Assembly: GCF_000378165.1 (NCBI RefSeq)
Contig: NZ_KB899342.1
Location: 1-64,000 of the forward strand
DNA: 64,000 nt
Origin: Saccharibacter floricola DSM 15669
GTDB taxonomy: Bacteria > Pseudomonadota > Alphaproteobacteria > Acetobacterales > Acetobacteraceae
Direction: 5' to 3'
The translations under genes were made by a program, and so were the position numbers. The notes beneath the pieces are model-generated. The model did not search any database, was not told the DNA's origin, and saw only the letters and a list, made by a program, of their open reading frames with translations. This document shows, in pieces, positions 8,527 to 18,143 of this stretch (positions are counted from its first letter, which is position 1; each line of letters begins with the position of its first letter).

Positions 8527-9129
8527 TTATAGAACACCTTTAGTGGACGGAATCGTGCCTTCGCTGCGTGGATCAGGCGCAATGGCCATCCGTAACGCGC
8601 GTGCGAAAGACTTAAACGCACTTTCAGCAATATGATGCGCGTTTTTCCCACTCTTGCAGGTGACGTGTACGGTGAGATGCGCAGCCATGGCAAAAGCACG
8701 AAAGAATTCTTCCACCATTTCGGTCGCCATTGTGCCGATCATTTCGCGCGGGAAGCTGACATCCCATGCCAAGAAGGGGCGGCCTGAAACATCCACAACC
8801 GACTCGCATAAAGCTTCATCAAGAGGAACGAGGGCATAGCCGAACCGTTCAATCCCGCGTTTATCACCAATGGCTTTACGGAAAGCATCCCCGAGAGCGA
8901 TCCCGATATCTTCAATCGTGTGATGATCGTCGATATGAAGGTCACCTTGAGCGTGAACGTCAAGGTCTAGGCCGCCATGGCGTGCCAGAGCGTTGAGCAT
9001 ATGGTCAAAAAAACCAACCCCGGTTTCAATCGTGCCTTTCCCCTGTCCATCAAGACAGAGGGAGACGGAAATATCGGTTTCGCCGGTGCGGCGAGTCAGG
9101 CGAGCGCTGCGTGATGTGTGCGTATTCAT
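8527..9129 (-). CDS. hisB: Imidazoleglycerol-phosphate dehydratase
   Basis: 200-residue monofunctional HisB (no phosphatase domain). Both metal-binding halves are present: GFFDHMLNALARHG with DDHHTIEDIGIALG, and the second half HVTCKSGKNAHHIAESAFKS. It dehydrates IGP to imidazole acetol phosphate. It is the first visible gene of the minus-strand cluster hisB-hisH-hisA-hisF-hisE-HIT; the promoter should lie in the 105-base gap to the divergent nitroreductase. Confidence 0.95.
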   Translation of the reverse strand: MNTHTSRSARLTRRTGETDISVSLCLDGQGKGTIETGVGFFDHMLNALARHGGLDLDVHAQGDLHIDDHHTIEDIGIALGDAFRKAIGDKRGIERFGYALVPLDEALCESVVDVSGRPFLAWDVSFPREMIGTMATEMVEEFFRAFAMAAHLTVHVTCKSGKNAHHIAESAFKSFARALRMAIAPDPRSEGTIPSTKGVL

Positions 9130-9234
9130 AATAGTCTTGCTATACCAAGGCTTGGGTCTTTTCCAAAGGTTGCTTCTAAAAAGAAGAGAAACAACATTAA
9201 GCGTTTGTCTCTTTTTGATGGATAGGGAGAGTTT

Positions 9235-9849
9235 ATGACGTCGTCAGCAGTCCGCTCAGAAGCAGCTTTTCAAGCGCTACTAAGCCGTTCATCAACCGAT
9301 GACCTTCTCACACCGGCTCCGCAAGGTGAGCAGCTTGAGCGTATTCTTTCAGCGGGAGTACGGGCTCCAGACCACGGGAAGTTGCGGCCTTGGCGCTATA
9401 TCGTTGTGCAGGGGGACGCTCGTGCCGCTTTGGCGCAGCAGGTGGTGGCAGCACTGGAACGCCAAGCCCCAGAGACGCCAGAGAAGAAAAAAGAAAAGAT
9501 GATGCACCGTTTTTCTACGATGCCAATGGTGATCGGGCTAGGGATGGCGTTGCGTCCTGATGATAAAATCCCCCTCCAAGAGCAAGTGATGGCCAGTGCG
9601 GCTGGGGCGATGAACGTGCTCAATGGCTTGCATCTTGAAGGGTTTGGTGGTGTTTGGGTGAGTGGGGCCTATTGTGAGGATCGCACCTTGCTGACTCGCC
9701 TTGGTGTGGATGGCCTTGCAGGTTTTTTGTTTGTGGGAACACCACAAGAGCCTGATCGTGTAAAACGCCGCCCTGATGTGGCTCATTACATGGTGGATTG
9801 GAACGGTCTGGGAGACGTGTCGTTCCCAGTGGATAAGAGAGAGAGCTGA
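9235..9849 (+). CDS. YdjA-like nitroreductase family protein
   Basis: 204 residues. The motif RSSTDDLLTPAPQGEQLERI followed by RAPDHGKLRPWRYIVV matches the minimal YdjA/TdsD subgroup of FMN nitroreductases, which lack the extra helices of NfsB. The C-terminal FLFVGTPQEPDRVKRRP gives the usual flavin-contact strand. Its stop overlaps the start of the next gene (TGATG), so it is translated with the ubiquinone-type hydroxylase; whether it serves that pathway is not known. Confidence 0.85.
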   Translation: MTSSAVRSEAAFQALLSRSSTDDLLTPAPQGEQLERILSAGVRAPDHGKLRPWRYIVVQGDARAALAQQVVAALERQAPETPEKKKEKMMHRFSTMPMVIGLGMALRPDDKIPLQEQVMASAAGAMNVLNGLHLEGFGGVWVSGAYCEDRTLLTRLGVDGLAGFLFVGTPQEPDRVKRRPDVAHYMVDWNGLGDVSFPVDKRES

Positions 9850-11069
9850 TGACCACAAAACCACAGACTGCTGATGGATCCTATGATGTCATTATTGCAG
9901 GAGGTGGTCCGGCTGGTCTCGCAAGCGCACTCTCCTTTGCTGCCGAAGGCTGGTCGGTGTGTGTGGTGGAACGTGCGCCTGAGAGAGTGCTGGCTGATCC
10001 CTCTTTTGATGGGCGTGAAATTGCCCTGACGCACCATACAGTCCAATGGCTTAAAGATTATGGAGCGTGGGAGTTTATTGACTCTCATGCTGTTAGCCCG
10101 CTTGAGACTGCACGCATTGAAAGCGGTACAGATAATGGCCCTCCTTTGCTTTTTCAGCCACCTGAAGAAGCGCAAGAGGCAGGGGAAGCGCTTGGTTATT
10201 TGGTCGCCAACCATCTTATCCGGCGGGCTCTTTACCAAGCTGTCGCCCAGACGGTAGGAATCACGCTCTGCTGCGATCATTCCGTGACGTCTTACCGTGC
10301 GACGCGCCGTGATGTAACGGTGCGTTTGGAGGATGGGAAGGCGTTGACCGGTCGTCTGCTTGTCGGGGCTGATGGGCGGTTCTCACGCGTGCGTGACATG
10401 GCGGGCATTGGGGCGATCGTGCATGATTTCGGTCGTGATATTCTCGTGTGCCGCATGCGTCATTTGCCCTCTCATGAGCAGACGGCGTTGCAATGGTTTG
10501 ATGAGAATCAGACCATCGCGCTGCTTCCCGTCGCACCTGATGGCGGCATAGGGGATGTGTCATCTCTTGTTCTGACCTTACCGCCCGATGACATCGCACG
10601 CCTGAGAGCGGCTCCTGATGATGTTTTTAATACGGAGATTACCGAGCGTACAAGGGAAAGGCTTGGGATGCTCCGTATCGTGAGTGAGCGGATTACCTAT
10701 CCGTTAAAGGCTGTATATGCCCATCGTTTTCAAGCACAACGGTTAGCTCTGATTGGGGATGCTGCGGTTGGTATGCACCCGATTACAGCCCATGGTTTTA
10801 ACTTAGGTCTTAAGGGACAAGAAACCCTTGTGCGTGAGATACAGGCTGGCACAGGCGATCCGGGTGATTCACGGGCATTATTTCGTTTTGAGCAACGTCA
10901 CCGTCGCGATACATTTCCTCTCTTCGCGGCAACCAATGCGATTGCAGTGGCTTATACGCGTGATGAGAAACCGTTCCTCATGGCACGCCGTGCGGGATTG
11001 GCACTCGCAGAGCGTCTCACGCCGTTTAAAAAGGCTGTAACGCGTATGCTGATGGATCCAACGCGTTAA
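9849..11069 (+). CDS. ubiM: FAD-dependent hydroxylase, UbiM-like
   Basis: 406-residue class A flavin monooxygenase of the UbiH/UbiF/COQ6 family. Seen: dinucleotide-binding VIIAGGGPAGLASALSFA, the DG fingerprint GRLLVGADGRFSRVRD, and the FAD-ribityl GD motif ALIGDAAVGMHPITAHG. The early segment DPSFDGREIALTHHTVQWL is what I associate with UbiM, a hydroxylase reported in alphaproteobacteria and Neisseria that can replace several ring hydroxylases. It adds hydroxyls to the ubiquinone ring at the membrane. A second family member lies at the window's right edge. UbiM rather than UbiF is a judgement from motif memory. Confidence 0.8.
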   Translation: MTTKPQTADGSYDVIIAGGGPAGLASALSFAAEGWSVCVVERAPERVLADPSFDGREIALTHHTVQWLKDYGAWEFIDSHAVSPLETARIESGTDNGPPLLFQPPEEAQEAGEALGYLVANHLIRRALYQAVAQTVGITLCCDHSVTSYRATRRDVTVRLEDGKALTGRLLVGADGRFSRVRDMAGIGAIVHDFGRDILVCRMRHLPSHEQTALQWFDENQTIALLPVAPDGGIGDVSSLVLTLPPDDIARLRAAPDDVFNTEITERTRERLGMLRIVSERITYPLKAVYAHRFQAQRLALIGDAAVGMHPITAHGFNLGLKGQETLVREIQAGTGDPGDSRALFRFEQRHRRDTFPLFAATNAIAVAYTRDEKPFLMARRAGLALAERLTPFKKAVTRMLMDPTR

Positions 11070-11153
11070 GGGAAGTGGGGCATCATCTCTTATCTCAGTT
11101 GTTTGATAGAGGTTGTCTCTGTTTTTAGATGATGGTTATTTTTGGAACGTATT

Positions 11154-11600
11154 ATGACATGTAGAGGCCTCTTCTTTTCGTGTATTCTCGCCCTTGGTTG
11201 GACAACGGTATCTCATGCGCAGAATGTAGAGACAGCCCCACAGATTGCCCAAAAAGTTGCGGCTATGACAAACCATAGTGGAATACTGCCCCTTCATATG
11301 GGGAGTGCTTTATTGGTTACCCATTTGGAAGGGTCTGGCTCTGATCTGATTTATAATGTTGAGATTAAGAAAAAGGCCCTAAAAACGGATGCGCTTGATC
11401 CGAAAATAAAAGGTGCAGCACAGAATGTTTTTCTTAAAAACACCTGTGAGAATAGGGCAAGCTATAGTCTATTAAATAAAGGCATTACGGTCGTTGTGAA
11501 TTACCGTAAGGAAGAAGCCCCAAAAGTTCTTTTAAGCTTACGCATTTCGAAAAAGGAATGTGATGCTTATCAGGCAGAGAACAGTTTACATACGCCTTAA
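11154..11600 (+). CDS. Small secreted protein of unknown function
   Basis: 148 residues from ATG 11154 (a TTG at 11142 is the alternative; GGAA sits about 8 bases before 11154). The N-terminus LFFSCILALGWTTVSHAQ is a clear Sec signal peptide. The mature part has two cysteines (LKNTCENR and KKECDAY) likely to form a disulfide, and a beta-rich pattern (SDLIYNVEIKKK, TVVVNYRKEE, VLLSLRISKK). I do not recognise the family. It is a single gene between the ubiM-like gene and rluA. Confidence 0.7.
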   Translation: MTCRGLFFSCILALGWTTVSHAQNVETAPQIAQKVAAMTNHSGILPLHMGSALLVTHLEGSGSDLIYNVEIKKKALKTDALDPKIKGAAQNVFLKNTCENRASYSLLNKGITVVVNYRKEEAPKVLLSLRISKKECDAYQAENSLHTP

Positions 11601-11638
11601 GACGCTTTGCATTGCGTAGCACTGGCTACGAAGAATGA

Positions 11639-12325
11639 TCAGATTATGCTCTCACATCGTGCGATGAAGGCTTGCATAGAGGCGGCCGGTGGAGCTTCCG
11701 CTGCAATGTGGTTCTCAGAAAGCTCTAGGCGCAGCGAGCGTGCGAGGAGTTGCATAGGGCCTTGGGACGATGTTGTTCCATAAAGCGGATCGCCGACAAT
11801 CGGGGTGCCAAGAGCTTGGCAGTGGAGGCGGGCTTGATGGGTTCGGCCTGTTAAGAGGCGGAGCTCTAGCCAGCTTTTGCCGTCATGATGGCCAAGAAGG
11901 CGCCAGTGTGTTTCGGCTTGCTGTGCGTCTTTAGCAGCTGGAGTGGCGGTTTCTATATGCCAGCGCCCATGATGGCTCACACGACGCAGTGGTGTTGTGA
12001 TCCGCCCCTCTGCGTCGTTGGGTTTCCCTTCCACGATGGCCCAATAGAGTTTCTGTGTTTGGCGAGAGGCAAAGGCGCTTTGGGCGTCTATCAAGGCTGT
12101 TTTGCGTCGTGCGATCAGCAAGCACCCGGATGTGTCGCGGTCTAAGCGATGGACAAGCCATGGCCCACCGCGTTTTTGCGGTGTGAGCCGTGTTTCAACG
12201 GAATCGATGGTTTGAGGGCCGGGATGGACGGCAAGACCTGCGGGCTTATTCACCACGAGGAAATGAGGATTTTCGAAAAGAACAGGAAGTTCTTGCCCTA
12301 GTTTAAAGAGGGGAGGGGGCGCCAT
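11639..12325 (-). CDS. RluA-family pseudouridine synthase
   Basis: 228 residues. The catalytic aspartate is in HRLDRDTSGCLLIA; PHFLVVNKPAGLAVHPG and LTGRTHQARLHCQALG are family hallmarks. There is no S4 domain, so it is closer to short RluA-like enzymes than to RluC/RluD. The exact rRNA or tRNA target cannot be assigned. Its ATG overlaps the ftsK stop (TAATG), so it is co-translated with ftsK. Confidence 0.9.
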   Translation of the reverse strand: MAPPPLFKLGQELPVLFENPHFLVVNKPAGLAVHPGPQTIDSVETRLTPQKRGGPWLVHRLDRDTSGCLLIARRKTALIDAQSAFASRQTQKLYWAIVEGKPNDAEGRITTPLRRVSHHGRWHIETATPAAKDAQQAETHWRLLGHHDGKSWLELRLLTGRTHQARLHCQALGTPIVGDPLYGTTSSQGPMQLLARSLRLELSENHIAAEAPPAASMQAFIARCESII

Positions 12326-15255
12326 TAGTCCTCATCCTCGTCATCATCTTCACGGAGAGCCGAGCGATCCATCAAGACATTGCGGCGCCCAACATGGTTA
12401 GCCGAGCTGATGATGCCTTCGCTTTCCATTTGGTCAATGATATTGGCCGCACGATTATACCCGATGGAGAGGTGACGCTGCACGAAGCTGGTGGACGCAC
12501 GTTGTTCACGCACAACCAGATCAACCGCTTTATCATACATCTCATTATTACTGTCGCCGTCACCGCGGCCATTGCCACGGCTAGGGGCGGGCTCTTCTGG
12601 TTCATCAGCGGTGACGTCTGCGTTATAAACGGGTTCGCCTTTTGTGCGTAGGTCAGCCACAACGGCTTCAACCTCTTCATCGCTGATGAATGGCCCATGG
12701 ACACGCGTGATGCGCGCGCCCCCTTGCATGAAGAGCATATCCCCACGTCCTAAAAGCTGCTCACCGCCTTGTTCGCCCAAAATCGTGCGACTGTCATATT
12801 TATTGGTGACTTGGAAGGAGATACGGGTTGGGAAGTTGGCCTTAATCGTCCCGGTAATAACGTCCACTGATGGGCGCTGCGTGGCCATAATGACGTGGAC
12901 ACCAGCAGCACGCGCTTTTTGAGCTAAGCGGAGGACGGACGCTTCAATTTCTTTCCCGGCGACCATCATCAAATCTGCCATTTCGTCAATAACGACGACG
13001 ATATAAGGTAGATGTTCAATCGGTAGACGATGTTCATCAAATACAGGGCGCCCTGTCTCAGGGTCGAATCCTGTCTGCACGCGACGTGTAGGGGTCTCCC
13101 CAGAAGCTTTAAGGCGACGGATGCGGTCATTATAGCTGCTGATATTACGCACTTGATGGTCTGCCATAAGCCGATAGCGACGATCCATCTCCTGCACGGC
13201 CCATTTTAGAGCGCTGACAGCCTTGGGAGGTTCTGTCACGACGGGGGTCATAAGATGGGGGATTCCGTCATAAACTGATAGTTCGAGAATTTTCGGATCA
13301 ATCAAGATAAGACGGCAATCTTCCGGGCTTAAACGATAAAGCAAGGAGAGGATCATAGCGTTGATCCCAACCGATTTACCTGACCCAGTCGTCCCGGCAA
13401 CAAGTAGATGAGGCATCTTGGCAAGGTCTGCGTAAACGGGTTCCCCAGCGATGTTTTTCCCCAGTGCGAGAGGAAGTTTAGCCTTGCTCTCTTTCCAGCC
13501 ATCAGCATGAAGAAGGTCGGGGAAATAGACGGTTTCACGCGTTTCATTGGGCACTTCAATCCCAATGGCGTTACGACCGGAAACCGTAGCAATGCGTACG
13601 CTTAGAACAGCGAGGGTTCGTGCAATATCGTCAGCAAGGCCGATCACGCGCGAGGAGCGCACACCAGGAGCAGGTTCAAGCTCATAAAGAGTGACGACAG
13701 GGCCGGCGCGGTATTCATTGATCGTGCCCTGTACACCATAATCATGGAGTACATTTTCTAAAAGCTGGGCATTGGCCTGCAAACTTTCCTCTGACGGGCC
13801 GACTAGGTCGCTATCAGGGGGCGGGTTCAGCAAGCTTAGGGACGGAGGCAACCAACCAGACGCAGGGGCAGGGAAGGGAGCGGCTTCCAGTCCTTTGCCA
13901 CTAAGAACATGATTTGGCGCTGCTTGTGTAGGTTGGGGTGGTGCCTGTGTAGGCTGAGCAGAAGGGAAGGGAGCTGACGGTGCAGGCGTTTCGTCACTTT
14001 CTTTAGCGCGGCTGATGAAGCGTTTGAGAAAGTCAGCCGCTCCTTCTGTGGGTTGGGTAGCGGAGGGCGGCGTAACGGTTGGAGATGTTTCCTCAGGCTC
14101 GTCAAAATCATCATCGTCATCAAGCATGGAAGATGCGCTGGGTTTGGGGGTAGGCCGTTCACTATCGCGTTGGATATGAGCCAGCATCGCGCCGTAAGGA
14201 TTGCTCGGTTTATTGTCTTCTTCTGCAGTGGGCTCTGCAGGGGCGACTTGTTGCGGTTTTTCGTCGTCTTGATGCCACGGTGAGGGCTGTTGTGGTGGCT
14301 GCATCCAAGGTTGGGAGGATGGTGGCATTTGTGGAGAGGTGCTGCCGGTGGTGGAGGCGACGCGTGGATCTTGACGGGCCATGTTGCGGCGAAGAAAGCC
14401 AGAGGGAAGGGCCGCTCCGGCCATCGTCATTGTTGGACGATGTATCGGTGCGCCAGATTGCGGGTTATATAATTGTGGTTCGTTGGTGTTGCCGGTAGCG
14501 TCTTGTGTGTGTTTGGTGTGTAGAAGTCGTGCTGGAAAGCGCACAACAGCTAAAAGACCACGACCGACCAACCGCCATTCATGTGTATGTAGTCCCATGG
14601 CTAATGGAACGAGAATGGTCATGAGGATAAGCACGAGAAGGAGCGAGGCAATGCCGCCCATAGAGCCCATCTCACCTGTGGCGGCATTCAGCAGACGCCG
14701 CGCGAGGGAAAGCCCGACTTGACCACCGAGGCCACTTTCAGCTGGCCAAGCAATATTCAGCCCCGGGAGTGTAAGCTGGCAGGTGCCGATAAAAAGTGCG
14801 CCAATAGGGAAGAGAACAAGTGCTGAAAGCAAACGGATGAGAGGGGCTCCGAGCGAATGGTGGCGCACGAGGCGCCAAGCCCACGCACACAGAACCAATA
14901 CAGGGAGCATGCTGCTGAGGCCGAGCCACTGAATAAGAGCATCAGCAATCGTTGCGCCGCTGCGTCCGAGAATATTGGTGGGTTGTGTTCCGGTTGCGGT
15001 ATTAAAAGAAGGATCGTGCGGATTAAAGCTCAGCAATGAAACAGCGATGCCGACCGCTAAAAGTAAGAGGGCTAGCCCGAGGAGCTCCATCAAGCGTGCA
15101 GAGAGTAAGCGTGATAGAGGTGAATCATGCCAGTCGGACGCGTCGGTATCATAGGCGTCGGACTGCTGAACCGTATGCGTTGACGGGCGCCGTGACGATG
15201 GAAGAAGCGCTTTGAGTTTCTGCGTTAGTTGAGTCTTAGAGACCACCCGGGACAT
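12325..15255 (-). CDS. ftsK: DNA translocase FtsK
   Basis: 976 residues. Layout: N-terminal hydrophobic segments (residues ~60-235) anchoring it at the septum; a Pro/Gln/Asp-rich linker (~240-480); RecA-like motor with Walker A GTTGSGKS (~620-627) and Walker B IVVVIDEMADLMM; and a winged-helix gamma domain (~905-965, ASTSFVQRHLSIGYNRAANI) that reads KOPS. It pumps chromosome ends to dif and activates XerCD during division. An acidic tail (DDDEDED) ends the protein. The start at 15255 has no obvious ribosome site, so an alternative nearby start is possible. Confidence 0.96.
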   Translation of the reverse strand: MSRVVSKTQLTQKLKALLPSSRRPSTHTVQQSDAYDTDASDWHDSPLSRLLSARLMELLGLALLLLAVGIAVSLLSFNPHDPSFNTATGTQPTNILGRSGATIADALIQWLGLSSMLPVLVLCAWAWRLVRHHSLGAPLIRLLSALVLFPIGALFIGTCQLTLPGLNIAWPAESGLGGQVGLSLARRLLNAATGEMGSMGGIASLLLVLILMTILVPLAMGLHTHEWRLVGRGLLAVVRFPARLLHTKHTQDATGNTNEPQLYNPQSGAPIHRPTMTMAGAALPSGFLRRNMARQDPRVASTTGSTSPQMPPSSQPWMQPPQQPSPWHQDDEKPQQVAPAEPTAEEDNKPSNPYGAMLAHIQRDSERPTPKPSASSMLDDDDDFDEPEETSPTVTPPSATQPTEGAADFLKRFISRAKESDETPAPSAPFPSAQPTQAPPQPTQAAPNHVLSGKGLEAAPFPAPASGWLPPSLSLLNPPPDSDLVGPSEESLQANAQLLENVLHDYGVQGTINEYRAGPVVTLYELEPAPGVRSSRVIGLADDIARTLAVLSVRIATVSGRNAIGIEVPNETRETVYFPDLLHADGWKESKAKLPLALGKNIAGEPVYADLAKMPHLLVAGTTGSGKSVGINAMILSLLYRLSPEDCRLILIDPKILELSVYDGIPHLMTPVVTEPPKAVSALKWAVQEMDRRYRLMADHQVRNISSYNDRIRRLKASGETPTRRVQTGFDPETGRPVFDEHRLPIEHLPYIVVVIDEMADLMMVAGKEIEASVLRLAQKARAAGVHVIMATQRPSVDVITGTIKANFPTRISFQVTNKYDSRTILGEQGGEQLLGRGDMLFMQGGARITRVHGPFISDEEVEAVVADLRTKGEPVYNADVTADEPEEPAPSRGNGRGDGDSNNEMYDKAVDLVVREQRASTSFVQRHLSIGYNRAANIIDQMESEGIISSANHVGRRNVLMDRSALREDDDEDED

Positions 15256-15390
15256 CCTTAAGCATCGCTGGAGGGGCAGAGATTAGCGTATATGCGCTGA
15301 TTCTGAAACGACGGTATTTGATCTTCTAATGGTGTTGGGCGCTATATCATTAAATCGTAAAGAAAAGGGGATAGAGGATGGTTGCGTTCA

Positions 15391-16008
15391 TCAGGAAATA
15401 TGGGGCGTATGGTGCCATATTGTGATGCGCCCCACCCCGAAAGATCGTTGCGCGAGTGGGACGGGTGGTGGCGCGCTGTTCCCGGGGTAAAGATGCGCAT
15501 GGAAGGCTTCAAAAGGCTCGTCATCTTCTGATTGAGGGGCTTGCTCTGTTTCAGCAACAATGAGCGCCCCCTCGGCAACCCAACCAGCACGGCTGAGCGC
15601 GCGCAGGCCCTTCTCGACCAGGCCTTTATGGTAGGGAGGGTCTAGAAAAATGAGCGTATGCGCTTTGGGGGCTTTGGGTGGGCGCGTGACGTCACAGGCG
15701 CGTAGGCGGGCGCGTTCGCTGAGTTTGCAGGAAAGCAAGTTGTCACGAAGCGTATTAACGCCTGTGCGGCTACTTTCCATAAAGGTCGCAAAGCGCGCAC
15801 CGCGTGAGAGGGCTTCAAGCCCCAGCGCTCCTGTACCAGCAAAAGCGTCAAGCACAATGGCTTGCTCAAGCTGTTCACGCCCATACCATGGGGCGTGCAT
15901 CAGCATATCAAACACAGCTTGCCGCATCCGTTGGGAGGTTGGGCGTGTTGTGGCTCCTTTGGGAGCGAGAAGAGTGCGGCCGCGCTGGGCACCGGCAATA
16001 ATACGCAT
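15391..16008 (-). CDS. rsmD: 16S rRNA (guanine(966)-N(2))-methyltransferase
   Basis: 205 residues. SAM-binding LDAFAGTGALGLEALSRGA and catalytic LIFLDPPYHKGL are present; the N-terminus MRIIAGAQRGRTLLAPKG with RPTSQRMRQAVFDML is diagnostic for RsmD. It methylates G966 in the small ribosomal subunit. It starts 3 bases after rluB on the same strand, so the two rRNA-modifying enzymes form an operon. Confidence 0.94.
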   Translation of the reverse strand: MRIIAGAQRGRTLLAPKGATTRPTSQRMRQAVFDMLMHAPWYGREQLEQAIVLDAFAGTGALGLEALSRGARFATFMESSRTGVNTLRDNLLSCKLSERARLRACDVTRPPKAPKAHTLIFLDPPYHKGLVEKGLRALSRAGWVAEGALIVAETEQAPQSEDDEPFEAFHAHLYPGNSAPPPVPLAQRSFGVGRITIWHHTPHIS

Positions 16009-16011
16009 AGA

Positions 16012-16803
16012 TTAGCGACGTTTCGCCTTGGTCATTTTGTCAGAAAAACTAGGGATTTGGTCTGCCAACACTCGGCTTGGCACTTCCTCAAGTTCGCGCG
16101 CCTTTAGGGGGCCAAGGATAAACGGCCCGTAAGAGAGGCGAATCAGACGGCTCACATGGAGGTTAAGCCCCATCATAACGCGTCGAATTTCGCGGTTCTT
16201 CCCTTCTCTTAAGCTGACAGTGAGCCAGGAATTATCGCCTTTGGTGGAATCAAGCGTTGCGTCAATAGGCCCGTAGCGCACCCCATCAAAGGTTGATCCT
16301 TTTGCAAGCTGGGCAAGGCGTTTTTCGTCCACAACTCCAAAGACGCGCACGCGATAACGACGCATCCATTGGCGTGATGGAAGTTCTAATTCACGCGCAA
16401 GTGCACCGTCATTTGTGAGAAGGAGCAGCCCTTCTGAGTTTAGATCCAACCGCCCGACACTGATGACCCGAGGCATTGCCTTGGGCAGTGAGTTAAAAAC
16501 TGTAGGACGCTCTTCTGGGTCATGGTGGGTTGTCACCAGTCCAGAAGGCTTATGGTAGCGCCAAAGACGTGTATGTTGAGGGGGGTCAACGGGCTTCCCA
16601 TCGACAATGAGAATATCGTGTTCCTGCACAAAGGTCGCAGGATGGGTGACCGCATGTCCATTAAGGGAAATACGCCCCTCGTCGATCATGCGTTCAGCAT
16701 CGCGGCGACTGGCAACGCCACGACGCGCTAGGGCCTTGGCGATGCGCTCGCCGCGTTGTGTATCAGATGAAGAAGCTGAAGGATCGGTCATACGCACAGA
16801 CAT
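16012..16803 (-). CDS. rluB: RsuA/RluB-family 23S rRNA pseudouridine synthase
   Basis: 263 residues. An S4 RNA-binding domain (RIAKALARRGVASRRDAERM to VDGKPV) precedes the catalytic domain with GRLDLNSEGLLLLTNDG, whose aspartate is the nucleophile, and REGKNREIRRVMMGL. RluB modifies U2605 of 23S rRNA; RsuA/RluE/RluF relatives cannot be wholly excluded. Operon with rsmD. Confidence 0.88.
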   Translation of the reverse strand: MSVRMTDPSASSSDTQRGERIAKALARRGVASRRDAERMIDEGRISLNGHAVTHPATFVQEHDILIVDGKPVDPPQHTRLWRYHKPSGLVTTHHDPEERPTVFNSLPKAMPRVISVGRLDLNSEGLLLLTNDGALARELELPSRQWMRRYRVRVFGVVDEKRLAQLAKGSTFDGVRYGPIDATLDSTKGDNSWLTVSLREGKNREIRRVMMGLNLHVSRLIRLSYGPFILGPLKARELEEVPSRVLADQIPSFSDKMTKAKRR

Positions 16804-16853
16804 ACCCTGTGGGCACTACGGTTTGCAATCCAGCTTGTGTAAATACTGTTCTT

Positions 16854-17429
16854 CTATGAAGAGCGTGACGATATAAAATGCCCGCCTAGGATAAAGAGAG
16901 TTGCACCGCTGAGGCGGTCTATCCAATGACGGAAACGCTGAAACTGTGCCGCAACTGGATGGTGGCTTACAAGGAGTGCAACGCCGCTAAACCATAAGAG
17001 GCTGAGGCCCATCATAAGCCCAACACAGCTGAGGCCTGCATAAAGAGGTGTATGAGTTGGGATTGAGGTTGCAAAGAGGGACGATGTAAAAATAGGGGCT
17101 TTAGGATTAGCAAGGTTGGTGAGTATTCCAGTGCGGAAAGAGTGCTGCGTCGCTTGAGAAGAGTCATTGGTGCTATGAAAAGGGACTGGATCTTTTGTCA
17201 TGCCCTGGCGAATGAGTTGAACGCCTAAATAGCAGAGATAGAGCCCACCAGAAATTTTTAGGAGGGTGTAAAGAAGAGGGGACGCTTCAAAGAGAGCGTG
17301 AATACCGAAAAAGCCTGCCAGGCCCCATAGCCCGATTGCAAGGGTAATGCCACAAGAGACTTTAAGAGCGGCGATGCGTCCTTGCATCAGGGCTGTGTGC
17401 AGAACCATTAAACCATTCATACTGGGCAT
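16854..17429 (-). CDS. LysE/RhtB-family amino-acid exporter, 5' end unclear
   Basis: 191 codons from ATG 17429 giving a multi-helix membrane protein (FFGIHALFEASPLLYTLLKI, SGGLYLCYLGVQLIRQGM) of the LysE superfamily, exporting amino acids or similar metabolites. The called start omits the first membrane helix: the same frame continues upstream as LLLIFANATALWTIAIIMPS, which aligns with the usual LysE N-terminus, but has no ATG, GTG or TTG before the tadA region. An ATG just upstream (about 17488) is in another frame, with AAGGA before it. The gene therefore looks frameshifted near its 5' end or uses a rare start. Confidence 0.7.
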   Translation of the reverse strand: MPSMNGLMVLHTALMQGRIAALKVSCGITLAIGLWGLAGFFGIHALFEASPLLYTLLKISGGLYLCYLGVQLIRQGMTKDPVPFHSTNDSSQATQHSFRTGILTNLANPKAPIFTSSLFATSIPTHTPLYAGLSCVGLMMGLSLLWFSGVALLVSHHPVAAQFQRFRHWIDRLSGATLFILGGHFISSRSS

Positions 17430-17523
17430 AATGATCGCTATTGTCCATAAGGCTGTCGCATTGGCAAAGATAAGAAGCAGGCTTGCATGCTTATAGGGTG
17501 TTCCTTGAAGGGGAAGACACAGA

Positions 17524-18078
17524 ATGGATAGGCATAGTGTGACCTATGGCGTATTGAATAGAGCTATGGAAGAGAGGAAGAAAGTTTCGTTATCGCAAGC
17601 GATGCAGCATGCTTTGAAGCTTGCACGTGAGGCGTCTTCTGCGGGGGAGGTGCCTGTTGGCGCTATGGTGTTGTCACCTGAGGGGTATGTGCTCTCTGTG
17701 GCGCGCAATCAGGTGGAAGGCGATTATGATGGTTCTGCTCATGCGGAACTGTTGGCGATGCGACGCGCGGCTGCCGTGCTGGGCTCTGCGCGTTTAGTGG
17801 GGTGTACGCTTATTGTCAGCTTGGAGCCGTGCCCGATGTGTGCGGCTGCCATAAGTCATTTTCGTGTAGGGCGTTTGGTTTATGGAGCTTATGACCCCAA
17901 AGGGGGGGCTGTGGATCATGGGCCTCGGTTATTTCAGCGTAATTATTGCCTGCATAAGCCTGAGGAGGTCATTAGTGGACTATGTGAGCGTGAAGCGAGT
18001 GCGTTACTGACACATTTCTTTCAGCGGCGACGCTCTGGAACAATCGCTTCAATTACAGATGTTTCATCTAAGAGTTAG
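17524..18078 (+). CDS. tadA: tRNA-specific adenosine-34 deaminase
   Basis: 184 residues. Zinc/catalytic motifs of the CDA fold are intact: SAHAELLAM (HAE) and SLEPCPMCAAAI (PCxxC). It makes inosine at the wobble base of tRNA-Arg(ACG) and is normally essential. ATG 17524 is preferred over 17566 because AGGGGAAG lies 7 bases upstream. It is divergent from the LysE gene. Confidence 0.93.
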   Translation: MDRHSVTYGVLNRAMEERKKVSLSQAMQHALKLAREASSAGEVPVGAMVLSPEGYVLSVARNQVEGDYDGSAHAELLAMRRAAAVLGSARLVGCTLIVSLEPCPMCAAAISHFRVGRLVYGAYDPKGGAVDHGPRLFQRNYCLHKPEEVISGLCEREASALLTHFFQRRRSGTIASITDVSSKS

Positions 18079-18143
18079 TTGCACAAAATACCCAACATCC
18101 CATATTAACAATACTCTCTATTTTCCATTTTCAGGATGTTGTG

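Noticed and set aside
12372-15039. Many medium-length frames antisense to ftsK
   Set aside because: They are shadows of the strongly coding ftsK frame with no ribosome sites or motifs.
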